64,000 bases of DNA. Origin: Collimonas sp. OK607. GTDB taxonomy: Bacteria > Pseudomonadota > Gammaproteobacteria > Burkholderiales > Burkholderiaceae_D. Each line of letters opens with the position of its first letter. The stretch's first letter is position 1. The position numbers and the translations under genes were made by a program. Under the pieces are notes generated by a model, which worked only from the letters and a program-made list of their open reading frames with translations, did not search any database and had not been told where the DNA came from. This document shows, one piece after another, positions 1-9,296 of the stretch. The stretch is from assembly GCF_900111995.1 (NCBI RefSeq), contig NZ_FOKF01000010.1:62001-126000 (forward strand), written 5' to 3'.

Positions 1-2
1 GC

Positions 3-1019
3 TTATTTGGCGCCGATCTGGGCCGACGTATAGAAGCCGTCAGCGACCAGGATGTTGACGTTGGCGCTGGTCAGCGGCGTCGGCTTGAGCAATATGGTGT
101 CGACCTTCTTGACGCCATTTTCATACTGCGCGTTGTAGCTTGGCTTTTCGTTGCGCGCGAGCTGCACTGACAGCTTGGCCGCCTCGGATGCGATCAGCTT
201 GAGCGGCTTGTAGACTGTCATGGACTGGGTGCCGGCGATTACGCGCTTGACCGCAGCCAGGTCCGCGTCCTGCCCGGACACAGGCACCTTGCCCGCCATC
301 TTTTGCGACGCCAGCGCCTGGATCGCACCGCCTGCAGTGCCGTCGTTGGAGGCGACGATGGCGTCGATCTTGTTATTGTTCGCAGTCAGCGCATTTTCCA
401 TAATGGACAACGCTTCGGTGGCGCTCCAGTCTTTTACCCATTGCTGACCGACGATCTTGATATCGCCCTTGTCGATCGACGGCTGCAATATTTTCAACTG
501 GCCTTCGCGCAGCATCTTGGCGTTGTTGTCGGTAGGCGACCCGCCCAGCAGATAGTAATTACCTTTAGGTTGCGCCTTGAGCACGCCTTCGGCTTGCATC
601 TCGCCGACCTTTTCATTGTCGAATGAAATATAGGCATCGATATCGGCGTTCAGGATCAGGCGGTCGTAGGAGACTACCTTGATGCCTGCTTTCTTGGCTT
701 CCTTGACGGTGTTGGTCAGCACGGTGGCGTTGAACGGCACGATGACGATGACGTCGACCCCACGCGAAATCAGGTTCTCGATCTGTGCGATCTGCCGCTG
801 CTCGCTGGCGTCGGCTGATTGCACAAATACCTTGGCGCCCAGCTTATCGGCTGCAGCAACAAAAAAATCTCGGTCCCTGGCCCAACGCTCTACCCGCAGA
901 TCGTCAATCGAAAAACCGATCTTGGGATTCTTGGAATCGGCCATGGCTGCTGTACTGCTCAATGCAAATACAGCTACCGACATTACCGCCAATATGCTCT
1001 TTCTCATGATCTTGTTCAT
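3..1019 (-). CDS. xylF: D-xylose ABC transporter, periplasmic binding protein
   Basis: XylF captures D-xylose in the periplasm and delivers it to the XylGH permease. The 338-residue product starts with a Sec signal peptide of about 27 residues ending in an AMA-type cleavage site. It then reads as a family-1 periplasmic sugar-binding protein, with the opening strand KIGFSIDDLRVERWARD and a later SNDGTAGGAIQAL segment, both typical of XylF. The start was placed at the ATG preceded by AGGAGA; a farther upstream in-frame start lacks such a site. It lies 86 bases after xylA on the same strand and is probably co-transcribed with it. The stop codon is almost at the left edge, so any xylG and xylH would lie outside the window. 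Family assignment is firm; xylose specificity is supported by the neighbouring xylA and xylR. Confidence 0.93.
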   Translation of the reverse strand: MNKIMRKSILAVMSVAVFALSSTAAMADSKNPKIGFSIDDLRVERWARDRDFFVAAADKLGAKVFVQSADASEQRQIAQIENLISRGVDVIVIVPFNATVLTNTVKEAKKAGIKVVSYDRLILNADIDAYISFDNEKVGEMQAEGVLKAQPKGNYYLLGGSPTDNNAKMLREGQLKILQPSIDKGDIKIVGQQWVKDWSATEALSIMENALTANNNKIDAIVASNDGTAGGAIQALASQKMAGKVPVSGQDADLAAVKRVIAGTQSMTVYKPLKLIASEAAKLSVQLARNEKPSYNAQYENGVKKVDTILLKPTPLTSANVNILVADGFYTSAQIGAK

Positions 1020-1105
1020 TGCTGCGTCTCCTGTCATTGGTTTTGATTTAACTGCTTGTGGTTTAACCGTATTCGACTACGACAACTCGCTGCATCAACC
1101 GCGCA

Positions 1106-2422
1106 TCAGCCATAAACGGCGCGGTTGACCAGGTTCTCCAACATTTCCTGGCGGCCGCTGACAGCCTGAGGATTCAACTGTTTGGCGAAAGCATGTTCGG
1201 CGATGTCGCTCAGGCTGAGCTTGCCGGCCAATACTTCCTTTCCAAAAGCGCTATCCCATCCGGCATAGCGCTCAGCCTTGAAATTCGCCAGCAAATCGTT
1301 TTCGATCATGCCCGCGGCGCGTTCCAGCGAAAGCGCCAGTACGTCCATGGCGCCAACGTGACCATGAAACAGATCGACTTCATCCAGGCTCTGGCGCCTT
1401 ACCTTGGAATCGAAGTTATAGCCGCCAGTGGTGAAACCGCCGGCTTTCAGGATTTCGTAGGTAGCCAGCGTCATTTCCTCGACGCTATTGGGAAACTGGT
1501 CGGTATCCCAGCCATTTTGCGGATCACCGCGATTGGCGTCGATGCTACCCAGGATGCCGAGTGAGGCGGCGGTAGCAATCTCATGGTGAAAACTATGCCC
1601 GGCCAAGGTCGCGTGGTTGGCTTCGATATTCACCTTGATCTCGTGCTCCAGTCCGTATTGCTTGAGAAATCCGTGGACCGTGGCGCTGTCGTAATCGTAT
1701 TGATGTTTGGTCGGCTCCTGCGGTTTCGGTTCGATCAGCAGCGTGCCCTTGAAGCCGATCTTGTGTTTATGCTCCACCACCAGGCGCATGAAACGGCCCA
1801 GTTGTTCACGCTCCCGTTTGAGATCGGTATTGAGCAGGGTTTCGTAACCTTCGCGGCCGCCCCACAATACATAGTTGGCGCCGCCCAGGCGCTGGGTGGC
1901 ATTCATGGCGGTGCAGACCTGTGCGGCGGCATAGGCGAACAGTTCCGGATTGGGATTGCTGGCGGCGCCGGAGGCAAAACGCGGATTGCTGAAGCAATTG
2001 GCGGTGCCCCACAACAAACGTACGCCGGTTTGCTCTTGCTTGCGCTCCAGCACATCCAGCATCTGTGCGAAGTTGTTGCGGTACTCGGCCAGGCTGGCGC
2101 CTTCCGGTGCTACGTCGGTATCGTGGAAGGTGTAATAGTCGACACCCAGCTTGCTGAAGAATTCGAAAGCGGCGTCGGCCTTTTTATGCGCCAGCTCCAT
2201 GGCGTCGCCGCCTTCCTGCCATGGTCGGCGGAAGGTACCTGCACCGAATACATCGGAACCGGGCCAGACGAAGGTGTGCCAGTAGCAGGCCGCCATGCGC
2301 AGGTGTTCGCGCATGGGCTTGCCCAACACCAGCTTGTCCGCCTCGTAATGACGGAACGCCAGCGGCGATTGCGCCTGCTTGCCCTCGAAGCGGATCGGTG
2401 TAACGGAAGGGAAATAACTCAT
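1106..2422 (-). CDS. xylA: Xylose isomerase
   Basis: XylA converts D-xylose to D-xylulose in the cytoplasm, the first step of the isomerase pathway. The 438-residue length matches long (class II) bacterial enzymes. Visible signatures are the catalytic histidine in [12 protein letters not shown] (H100), the metal-binding segments [15 protein letters not shown] and [17 protein letters not shown], and the late GSIDANRGD motif. The start chosen is the ATG behind AGGAGA, giving the usual MSYFPSV-type N-terminus; a longer in-frame reading upstream is not family-like. It is first in a minus-strand unit with xylF and is divergent from xylR, whose product probably controls it through the shared 280-base region. 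No xylB (xylulokinase) is present in the window. Confidence 0.96.
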   Translation of the reverse strand: MSYFPSVTPIRFEGKQAQSPLAFRHYEADKLVLGKPMREHLRMAACYWHTFVWPGSDVFGAGTFRRPWQEGGDAMELAHKKADAAFEFFSKLGVDYYTFHDTDVAPEGASLAEYRNNFAQMLDVLERKQEQTGVRLLWGTANCFSNPRFASGAASNPNPELFAYAAAQVCTAMNATQRLGGANYVLWGGREGYETLLNTDLKREREQLGRFMRLVVEHKHKIGFKGTLLIEPKPQEPTKHQYDYDSATVHGFLKQYGLEHEIKVNIEANHATLAGHSFHHEIATAASLGILGSIDANRGDPQNGWDTDQFPNSVEEMTLATYEILKAGGFTTGGYNFDSKVRRQSLDEVDLFHGHVGAMDVLALSLERAAGMIENDLLANFKAERYAGWDSAFGKEVLAGKLSLSDIAEHAFAKQLNPQAVSGRQEMLENLVNRAVYG

Positions 2423-2583
2423 TGCTGCTCTCCTGTCTGGTGGTGGCGGCCGTAATATGGACGATTGGTGCAGGCCATTGATGTGGGCCATACTAGCAAC
2501 GGCAGCTGGCGCTTCACAATTACGAAATCCACCAAGCGCACTAGCGATTCTTTCTATTGCAGGTGCACAAAACGGTATTTGGC

Positions 2584-2622
2584 CTGACGCTGGCGCTTCG
2601 GTTCGCTACAATCGTTGCGAAC
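2584..2622 (+). promoter_or_regulatory. Probable xylR promoter overlapped by an operator-like inverted repeat
   Basis: In the xylA-xylR gap, CTGACG (2584-2589) and TACAAT (2607-2612) are spaced by 17 bases like a sigma-70 promoter reading toward xylR. A perfect GTTCGC-N10-GCGAAC inverted repeat (2601-2622) covers the -10 element, a position suited to autorepression or to control of both divergent units. That this is the XylR site is inference. The remainder of the gap shows nothing else clear. Confidence 0.45.
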
Positions 2623-2702
2623 GGACTGGAACCGGTCTGTGGCAGTAGACAAATTGACAAATGATGACCCGGCAAGCTGCGCGGCGCTCAGGAGACTGCA
2701 GG

Positions 2703-3926
2703 ATGACAAAGATACCGGCCGTGCACCGCATCGCCCTTCTGTTCAACGGCAACAAGATTTTCGATCGTGACATCATCGCCGGTATAGGCGAATACCTGAG
2801 CAGCACACGTGCTTCGTGGGATTTGTTCCTGGAAGAGGATTTCCGCTGCCGCCTGCAAGGTATCGAGCGCTGGCAAGGCCACGGCATCATTGCCGATTTC
2901 GACGATCCGGCCGCCTGCGAAGCGCTGTCGCGGGTCAGCCTGCCGGTGGTGGCGGTGGGCGGCTCGTATGCCGATGACAACGACTATCCTCGGGACACGC
3001 CCTATGTCGCGACCGATAATTTCAAGCTGGTCAAGCTGGCCTACGATCATCTGATTGAAGCCGGCCTGCAGCGCTTTGCCTGTTTCAGCCTGCCCCAAGC
3101 CGCAGTGAATCGCTGGGCCCAGGAGCGCGAAAAGGCGTTTGAAACATTGATGCAGCGCGACGGCATGGAGGGTGAAATCTACCGCGGCGTCGGCACCAGC
3201 GCGCCGTCCTGGGACACTACAGTGGAACAACAGATTGCCTGGCTGCATACCCTGCCCAAACCGATCGGCATCATCGCTGTCAGCGATGCGCGGGCGCGTC
3301 AGTTACTGCAAGCTTGCCTGTGTGCCGGCATTGCAGTGCCGGAGCAAGTGGCGCTGATCGGCATCGACAACGATCCATTGGCGCGTATCCTGACCCGGGT
3401 GCCGCTCAGCTCGGTGATCCAGGGCACGCGTGAAATGGGCCGCACCGCTGCCCATTTGCTGCATCAGATGCTGCATGGCGGGCGCCTCGCCGGCACCCGC
3501 ATCCTGGTGCCGCCGGCCGGCATCAACGTGCTGGCGTCGAGTCGCCACGAAGCGCCGAGCCATCCGCATGTGATGCAGGCGATGCACTTCATCCGCCAAT
3601 ATGCCTGCCAAGGTATCAAGACTGAACAGGTGGCTGATTATGTCGGCGTGTCGCGCTCTTCGCTGGAATGGTACTTCCGCCGGGAACTGGGGCGCAGCGT
3701 GCATGACGAAATCCTGCGCTTCAAGCTGGACGTGGCGAAGGACATGCTGCAAAACAAAGAACATATGCAACGCAGCATCGCCGAGATCGCCGTCAGTTGC
3801 GGCTTCACTTCGGTGCAATACATGCACGCGGTGTTCAAGCGCGAGCTCGGTTGCACGCCGCGCGAATATCAAGATCGTCAAGATCGGCCGGTTCAGAACG
3901 AACCGGCACAACAAACACTCAACTAA
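2703..3926 (+). CDS. xylR: Xylose operon regulator, AraC family with sugar-binding domain
   Basis: This 407-residue protein has the XylR architecture. Its N-terminal part (about residues 1-290) resembles the periplasmic/LacI sugar-binding fold, beginning VHRIALLFNGNKIFDRDIIAGI. The C-terminal part (about 300-395) is an AraC-type double helix-turn-helix with IAEIAVSCGFTSVQYMHAVFK followed by GCTPREYQ. In E. coli, XylR binds xylose and activates the xyl promoters; the same role is inferred here from divergence with xylA-xylF. The ATG chosen has AGGAGA seven bases upstream; an earlier in-frame ATG would add 14 residues but lacks a good site. galM follows after 20 bases, so the two are probably co-transcribed. 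Confidence 0.92.
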   Translation: MTKIPAVHRIALLFNGNKIFDRDIIAGIGEYLSSTRASWDLFLEEDFRCRLQGIERWQGHGIIADFDDPAACEALSRVSLPVVAVGGSYADDNDYPRDTPYVATDNFKLVKLAYDHLIEAGLQRFACFSLPQAAVNRWAQEREKAFETLMQRDGMEGEIYRGVGTSAPSWDTTVEQQIAWLHTLPKPIGIIAVSDARARQLLQACLCAGIAVPEQVALIGIDNDPLARILTRVPLSSVIQGTREMGRTAAHLLHQMLHGGRLAGTRILVPPAGINVLASSRHEAPSHPHVMQAMHFIRQYACQGIKTEQVADYVGVSRSSLEWYFRRELGRSVHDEILRFKLDVAKDMLQNKEHMQRSIAEIAVSCGFTSVQYMHAVFKRELGCTPREYQDRQDRPVQNEPAQQTLN

Positions 3927-3946
3927 CAAAACAGCGTCAGACCACG

Positions 3947-5014
3947 ATGACCCAGATCCCTATCTCCAGCACCTCCGCCGAACACGGCGTCACTCTGTAC
4001 ACGCTGCGCAATGCGCATGACATGCGCGTCCTGATCAGCGACCGCGGCGCCACCTTGATCTCATGGTGGTCCGCTGACCGCTATGGCCGGGTGGCGGATA
4101 TCCTGCTCGGTTATCCGGACAGCGACGGCTATCAGAAAAACTCGCCATACTTTGGCGGCCTGGTAGGACGTTGGGGTAACCGCATCGCTAAAGGCCGCTT
4201 TGCCGTGGACGGCGCCGAGTTTCTGGTCGACCGCAACGATGGCGACAATCACCTGCATGGCGGTGATGCCGGGTTTCATCTGGCGCAATGGCGGGCAGAA
4301 CCAGGCACCGACGGATTACGGCTGACACTGGAATCGCCGGACGGCGACGGCGGATTTCCCGGCAACGTGCAAGTCTCGGTCTTGTATAGCCTGGACGATG
4401 ACGGCCGCCTGAGCATAGACTACAGCGCCACCAGCGATGCCCCGACCCCGATCAACCTGACCTCGCACGGTTATTTCAACCTGAACGGCGGCAGCAGCGA
4501 CATTTACGATCACATCCTCTCGATTGCCGCCGACCAGTATCTGCAAATCGACAGCCAGTTGATCCCGACAGGCGTCGCCAATGTCGCCGGCAGCGCCTTC
4601 GATTTCCGCCAGCCCGCCCCCATCGGCCCGCGCCTGGCATGGCCCGATACCCAGCTCAAACTGGCAGGCGGTTTCGATCACTGCTACTGTCTGCAGCCGC
4701 AAAGCCAGGAAATCAATGCCCACGGCCAGAGCCGCAAAGCGCAAGCATTGAGAGAAGTGGCGACAGTCTACGATCCCGGCTCCGGCCGCCAGCTATCAGT
4801 CTCGACCACCGAGAACGGCCTGCAGTTCTACAGCGGGAATTTCCTGGCCGGCATTCACGGCCGCGCCACCAGACCCTACGAGATCCACGACGGCTTTTGC
4901 CTGGAAGCCCAAGCCTATCCGAACCAGGTCAACGGTCCCGACGCCGAAGCCGTAATCCTGCGCCCCGGCCAGGTCTACCGCCAAACCACAACCTACCAAC
5001 TATCACTACGCTAA
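3947..5014 (+). CDS. galM: Aldose 1-epimerase (mutarotase)
   Basis: Aldose 1-epimerase interconverts the alpha and beta anomers of free sugars, here probably xylose, so that isomerase receives the right form. The 355-residue length is normal. Family motifs are NRIAKGRF, NDGDNHLHGG, the catalytic histidine in LTSHGYFNL, and the catalytic glutamate in CLEAQAYPNQVN near the end. The start is the ATG 20 bases after xylR. A much longer in-frame reading would overlap xylR deeply and is not used. The location next to xylR, away from any galactose gene, suggests a role in xylose use; the sugar specificity itself cannot be read from the sequence. Confidence 0.92.
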   Translation: MTQIPISSTSAEHGVTLYTLRNAHDMRVLISDRGATLISWWSADRYGRVADILLGYPDSDGYQKNSPYFGGLVGRWGNRIAKGRFAVDGAEFLVDRNDGDNHLHGGDAGFHLAQWRAEPGTDGLRLTLESPDGDGGFPGNVQVSVLYSLDDDGRLSIDYSATSDAPTPINLTSHGYFNLNGGSSDIYDHILSIAADQYLQIDSQLIPTGVANVAGSAFDFRQPAPIGPRLAWPDTQLKLAGGFDHCYCLQPQSQEINAHGQSRKAQALREVATVYDPGSGRQLSVSTTENGLQFYSGNFLAGIHGRATRPYEIHDGFCLEAQAYPNQVNGPDAEAVILRPGQVYRQTTTYQLSLR

Positions 5015-5032
5015 CAAATCAAAGCAGAAATA

Positions 5033-5098
5033 GCTAAGCGGGGTCGGAGTCAACTTTCGCAGGCTTTACCGCGAAACTTGACTCCGACCCCGCTTAGC
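5033..5098. repeat. Intergenic inverted repeat with 27-base arms
   Basis: Two 27-base arms (5033-5059 and 5072-5098) are complementary except for one position and are separated by 12 bases. Each arm carries the core GGGGTCGGAGTCAA. It sits 18 bases after galM and 71 bases before the end of the convergent phospholipase gene, so it may serve both as a transcription end and as a dispersed palindromic element. No other copy is seen in this window. Confidence 0.7.
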
Positions 5099-5169
5099 GG
5101 ACGACGGAGTACATCCGTCCGCATTCAAGACGCTGCCACATCAATGACAACGTTGAATTGATTGCCGCC

Positions 5170-7353
5170 TCAGGTAGCAGCCATAGCCGGATCACTTACC
5201 CCGTGCGCCCCCGTCTCCATGCGCCCCGCAAACCGCCGGCTAAATCCCCCCACCGCCACCGTAGCCGTAAGGTCATACCAGTTACCCTGCGCCCCAACCG
5301 GCCAATGCTGATCCCGCTGCATCCCCGCCGGTAAATGGAAAGTCCAAGGCCCCGCCTTACGGTAAGCATTAGCCGTGACAACTACATCGCAAGGCTTTTC
5401 CCCACGATTCGCCATCGTCAGGCGAATCTGCTTGCTGATAATATCGTAGCTGACCCGCACTTCCGGCTCGGCAGTATCCGCAACAGCCAGCATCGCCAGA
5501 TTGCCCTGGAACGCACGATGAAAACCATTCGGCCCCAACACCCACAAATCGTAAGCACCGCGATCCGCATTCAAATCCCAGCTGTCTTGCCATTCCTTGC
5601 CTGCTTCCAGCGCATAACGACGTGGCACACGGTCCAGATGCAAGCGATCATAAACATGAAATACCGCTGCAGCGCGGCCAGTATTGCTGAAGCTCAGCTT
5701 GATCTGGAAATTCCTGACATCGACACGGGCGCTGGCATGCAGCTCGTACGGCAATGCGCGCGAAGGCCGGATGCCGGCAGCCTGCATTGGAAACACCTGC
5801 GTGCCCTCGGCCGGCAAGGCGACCTGCTGCAATTTCTCTTGCTGGGCGCGCACTGCGTCGGCTTCTGCCCGCGTACGTTTCGGCAGCGTCGGCAAGACTT
5901 CGTGATTCGGATTGACGAAGTTGAAGGCTGACATCAGGTCGCCGCAGACAGCGCGGCGATATGGCGTGATGTTCTCTTCCTTGACGTGAAAGCGTGCTTC
6001 AAGAAAACGCAACACCGAGGTGTGATCGAATACTTGTGAATTGACCCAACCGCCGCGGCTCCAAGGCGACACCACGTACATCGGTACACGCGGACCTGGA
6101 CCGTAAGGATGTTTTTCATAAGTGGCAGAGGCCGCTTTTGAAAAATACTCACCGTCGGTAGCGATACTGGAATAGCCTGCCAGCTGGCCGCCATCAAAAG
6201 CCGGGGCGCAAGGAGGCGGCACGTGATCGAAGAAGCCGTCGTTCTCATCGAAATTAATCAGCAACACCGTCTTGCTCCACACCTCGGGGTTGGCAGTCAA
6301 GGCATTCAACACTTCCTGGATATACCAGGCGCCCTGCACCGGACTGGATGGTCCAGGATGTTCGCTGTAGTTTGCCGGCGCCACGATCCACGAGACCTGC
6401 GGCAATGTGCCGGCGCCGATATCCTCACGCAGTGCTGTCAGGAAGCCACCATCCGGCATGGTGTTGCCGACACCCTTGAAGAGCGGATTGACGGCGTCGT
6501 CGCTAGGCTGGTAGGGCGGGAAAGGAGAGCCGTTGACAGCATTGCCACGCTTTTCGTTAGACTGGCGATAGGCCACGAAGCCCGCCAGTGGATTATCGGT
6601 GAAGTTGTCCGGCATGTTCTGATACATCTTCCAGGACACGCCTTCTTTTTGCAGACGTTCCGGATAGGTTTTCCAGTTATAGCCGGTGGCGCTGGTGGAT
6701 GGCTGCAGATGATCCTGGCTGTTGTCGAGGACCGGTCCGCCAAGTTTGCCGTCAGGGTCATTGCTGCCAGTCCAGTGGAATACCCGGTTAGGATTGGTGC
6801 CGCCGTGGAACGAGCAATGGTAGGCATCGCACACCGTGAAGGCATTCGCCAGCGCGAACTGGAAATCCAGCTCAGCGGAGGTGTAATACCCCATGGATTG
6901 CGTCTGCTTGTAGGTCGGCCAGTTGTTCATCCGTCCCAGGTCCCAGGCGTCCTGCGCGTTATCGTAAAAATGGCTGGTGCCGTTGACGCGCTGAGCGTTG
7001 CCGATCTTGCTGTCGAGATGGTAAGGCAGGATGACGCGCGACAGCTTGGTTTTCTTGTCGGTGTAAGTCTGTTGCATCACGTTGCGCTTGCCTGCCAGCG
7101 GAATCGGGAAGCGATCGCCAAAGCCGCGCACGCCGTTGAGCGTACCGAAATAATGATCGAAGGAGCGGTTTTCCTGCATCAGGATCACCACGTGCTCGAC
7201 ATCGCGGATGGTACCTGTCTTGTTATTGGCGGGAATCGCCAGCGCCCTGCGGATTGCCTCCGGCAAAGCTGCATTTGCAGTGGCTGTATAAGCTGTAGCC
7301 GCGAGCGCGGTGCCGGCAGTGCGCAAGAAATGGCGTCGGTTTTTCTTGGTCAT
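5170..7353 (-). CDS. Phosphocholine-specific phospholipase C, Tat-exported
   Basis: This 727-residue enzyme belongs to the PlcH/PlcN and acid phosphatase A superfamily. Such enzymes hydrolyse phosphatidylcholine or sphingomyelin outside the cytoplasm, releasing phosphocholine. It starts with a twin-arginine signal (KKNRRHFLRTAGTALAATA), so it is probably exported folded. The catalytic domain (about residues 45-490) shows VVILMQENRSFDHYFG, EHPGPSSP and NFDENDGFFDHVPPP. Two C-terminal beta-rich repeats typical of this family follow (about 545-720). The start has AGGA upstream. It is monocistronic. Which of PlcH-like (haemolytic) or PlcN-like it is cannot be decided. Phosphate-starvation control is common in the family, but no Pho box was recognised. 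Confidence 0.9.
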   Translation of the reverse strand: MTKKNRRHFLRTAGTALAATAYTATANAALPEAIRRALAIPANNKTGTIRDVEHVVILMQENRSFDHYFGTLNGVRGFGDRFPIPLAGKRNVMQQTYTDKKTKLSRVILPYHLDSKIGNAQRVNGTSHFYDNAQDAWDLGRMNNWPTYKQTQSMGYYTSAELDFQFALANAFTVCDAYHCSFHGGTNPNRVFHWTGSNDPDGKLGGPVLDNSQDHLQPSTSATGYNWKTYPERLQKEGVSWKMYQNMPDNFTDNPLAGFVAYRQSNEKRGNAVNGSPFPPYQPSDDAVNPLFKGVGNTMPDGGFLTALREDIGAGTLPQVSWIVAPANYSEHPGPSSPVQGAWYIQEVLNALTANPEVWSKTVLLINFDENDGFFDHVPPPCAPAFDGGQLAGYSSIATDGEYFSKAASATYEKHPYGPGPRVPMYVVSPWSRGGWVNSQVFDHTSVLRFLEARFHVKEENITPYRRAVCGDLMSAFNFVNPNHEVLPTLPKRTRAEADAVRAQQEKLQQVALPAEGTQVFPMQAAGIRPSRALPYELHASARVDVRNFQIKLSFSNTGRAAAVFHVYDRLHLDRVPRRYALEAGKEWQDSWDLNADRGAYDLWVLGPNGFHRAFQGNLAMLAVADTAEPEVRVSYDIISKQIRLTMANRGEKPCDVVVTANAYRKAGPWTFHLPAGMQRDQHWPVGAQGNWYDLTATVAVGGFSRRFAGRMETGAHGVSDPAMAAT

Positions 7354-7828
7354 GATGATCCTGTTTTCCTTATGAGAGTAGGCGTGATTTCGGGAGGGGA
7401 TTTACGTCAGAGAGCGGAACGAGATTGAATGGCTGAAAACGGCACCGCCGGTGCCTGGATTTCGTTTGATTTCAGCCATGAGATTGCTACCGCGCATCTT
7501 TTTAATGTAGCGAAGTATTGCGGTGAAATATTTCAGGGGTATGAAGATTCCGTGACCGTTTTGTAACGATGAAGATGGCAGGACCCTATGGGATTTGGCT
7601 GGGCGGTGCATCGACCTGGGCCGGGGATGGTTCTGAATCCCGTGACAAAATTTCAGACTTCTCAGGATTCAATACTTCGGATACCGAATAAAAGGATTTT
7701 TTGTCGTCTTATACAAGGACCTCCTTATCTATAGCATGCATATCTCCCGGATCGGCTATGGCGTGCCGATGCCGGAATCCCCCAAGCCGGTTCCTTATTT
7801 CCATTAAAACAATTAAAAGACGTTATCC
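7354..7828. other. Intergenic region between phospholipase C and amt genes
   Basis: This 475-base gap between divergent genes must hold the promoters of both. It becomes AT-richer near 7640-7730. I found no convincing sigma-54 or NtrC site before amt: the nearest TGGC/GC pair, around 7597, has the wrong spacing. Short open frames here lack coding character. Confidence 0.5.
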
Positions 7829-9067
7829 ATGACACCTCCAATCATGCCGATCAATATCGGCAATACCGCATTCATGCTGCTGTGCTCCAGCCTGGTGATG
7901 CTGATGACCCCCGGACTCGCATTCTTCTATGGCGGCCTGGTCGGACGCAAGAATGTGCTGGCCATCATGATGCAGAGTTTCATTTCTTTGGGATGGACCA
8001 CCGTGCTGTGGTTCGCCTTCGGTTACTCGATGTGTTTCGGCCCGTCCTGGCACGGCATCATCGGCGATCCGACCTACTATGCTTTCCTGCATGGCATCAC
8101 GCTGGAGAGCATGTACACCGGCAACGATGCCGGCATTCCACTGATCGTGCACGTGGCGTATCAGATGATGTTCGCCATCATCACGCCGGCGCTGATTACC
8201 GGCGCCTTTGCCAACCGGGTGACATTCAAGGCGTATTTCCTGTTTCTGACCGGCTGGCTGGTCTTTGTTTATTTCCCGTTTGTGCACATGGTGTGGAGTC
8301 CCGACGGCCTGTTTGCCAAATGGGGCGTGCTCGATTATGCCGGCGGGATTGTGGTGCATAACACTGCCGGCTTTGCCGCGCTGGCTTCGGTGTTATATGT
8401 TGGCCGGCGTCAGAAGGTAGAGCTCAAACCGCATAACGTGCCACTGATAGCGCTGGGTTCCGGCTTGCTGTGGTTCGGCTGGTATGGCTTTAATGCCGGC
8501 TCTGAATTCCGTGTCGATGCAGTCACCGCTTCTGCATTCCTGAATACCGACGTCGCCGCATCGTTCGGCGCCATTACCTGGCTGTTCATCGAGTGGTTCT
8601 ATCACAAGAAACCGAAATTCATCGGCTTGTTGACCGGCGGTGTGGCTGGCCTGGCGACTATCACGCCTGCCGCCGGTTATGTCTCCCTCAGCACAGCGGC
8701 AATCATCGGCATTTGTGCCGGCTTGATTTGCTTCTACGCCGTAGCGCTTAAAAACCGGCTAGGCTGGGATGATGCGCTTGATGTCTGGGGCGTCCACGGC
8801 GTCGGCGGCATGGCCGGTACCATCTTGCTCGGTGTATTTGCCTCGAAAGCATGGAATGCCAATGGCGCTGACGGCCTGTTGCTGGGAAATACCTCTTTCT
8901 TTTTCGCCCAATGCGGCGCGGTAATCTTGTCCGGCATCTGGGCGTTCACCTTTACCTACGGCATGCTGTGGCTGATCAATCTGTTCACTCCGGTCAAGGT
9001 CGGTGCGGAGACACAAGATCGCATGGACGAAGATTTACATGGTGAAGACGCTTACCTGCACGCGTAA
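7829..9067 (+). CDS. amt: Ammonium transporter, Amt family
   Basis: The product conducts ammonium/ammonia across the inner membrane. Its 412 residues are almost entirely hydrophobic helices, about eleven, as usual for AmtB-type channels. Conserved segments are the opening TPGLAFFYGGLVGRKNVL, the first pore-histidine region VVHNTAGFAALASV, GSGLLWFGWYGFNAGS, and the second histidine segment WGVHGVGGMAGTILLG. The usual partner, a glnK/PII gene, is not adjacent, so control by PII would act in trans. The ribosome site before the chosen ATG is weak (AAAAGACG); a second ATG five codons downstream is possible. A small GC-rich hairpin follows the gene. Confidence 0.95.
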   Translation: MTPPIMPINIGNTAFMLLCSSLVMLMTPGLAFFYGGLVGRKNVLAIMMQSFISLGWTTVLWFAFGYSMCFGPSWHGIIGDPTYYAFLHGITLESMYTGNDAGIPLIVHVAYQMMFAIITPALITGAFANRVTFKAYFLFLTGWLVFVYFPFVHMVWSPDGLFAKWGVLDYAGGIVVHNTAGFAALASVLYVGRRQKVELKPHNVPLIALGSGLLWFGWYGFNAGSEFRVDAVTASAFLNTDVAASFGAITWLFIEWFYHKKPKFIGLLTGGVAGLATITPAAGYVSLSTAAIIGICAGLICFYAVALKNRLGWDDALDVWGVHGVGGMAGTILLGVFASKAWNANGADGLLLGNTSFFFAQCGAVILSGIWAFTFTYGMLWLINLFTPVKVGAETQDRMDEDLHGEDAYLHA

Positions 9068-9090
9068 TATACCTCCCGCTAACGTCAGTA

Positions 9091-9116
9091 CGGCATCCGG
9101 AATTCTCTGGATGCCG
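9091..9116 (+). terminator. Possible terminator after amt
   Basis: Perfect 8-base arms CGGCATCC/GGATGCCG flank a 10-base loop, 24 bases after the amt stop. Only a short T-run (GCGTTT) follows, so termination efficiency is uncertain. Confidence 0.4.
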
Positions 9117-9296
9117 GTAGCGTTTAAGAGTGAAACTCCCCCTGCCGTCATCTCTTTCCCCGAATTGCACAGGGCATAATGCCAGGCGACTGCAACTCTA
9201 CGGCCGTCTGGTTTAGAATGTTCATCAATACATACGCATCGTCATCAGGAATAACCGCTTGATTTGCGTCTTCACCTCATCCTCAATTGTCAAACC

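Noticed and set aside
1583-2455. A 290-codon plus-strand frame opposite xylA
   Set aside because: Shadow of xylA, whose catalytic motifs are clear; translation shows no family features.
6223-7428. A 401-codon plus-strand frame opposite the phospholipase C gene
   Set aside because: Antisense to a well-supported gene, without a ribosome site or recognisable domain.
7402-7611. A 69-codon minus-strand frame before the phospholipase C gene
   Set aside because: No ribosome site or recognisable sequence; it occupies the promoter region of divergent genes.
7590-7620. Possible sigma-54 promoter before amt
   Set aside because: The GG and GC elements are one base short of the required spacing and no NtrC site is nearby.
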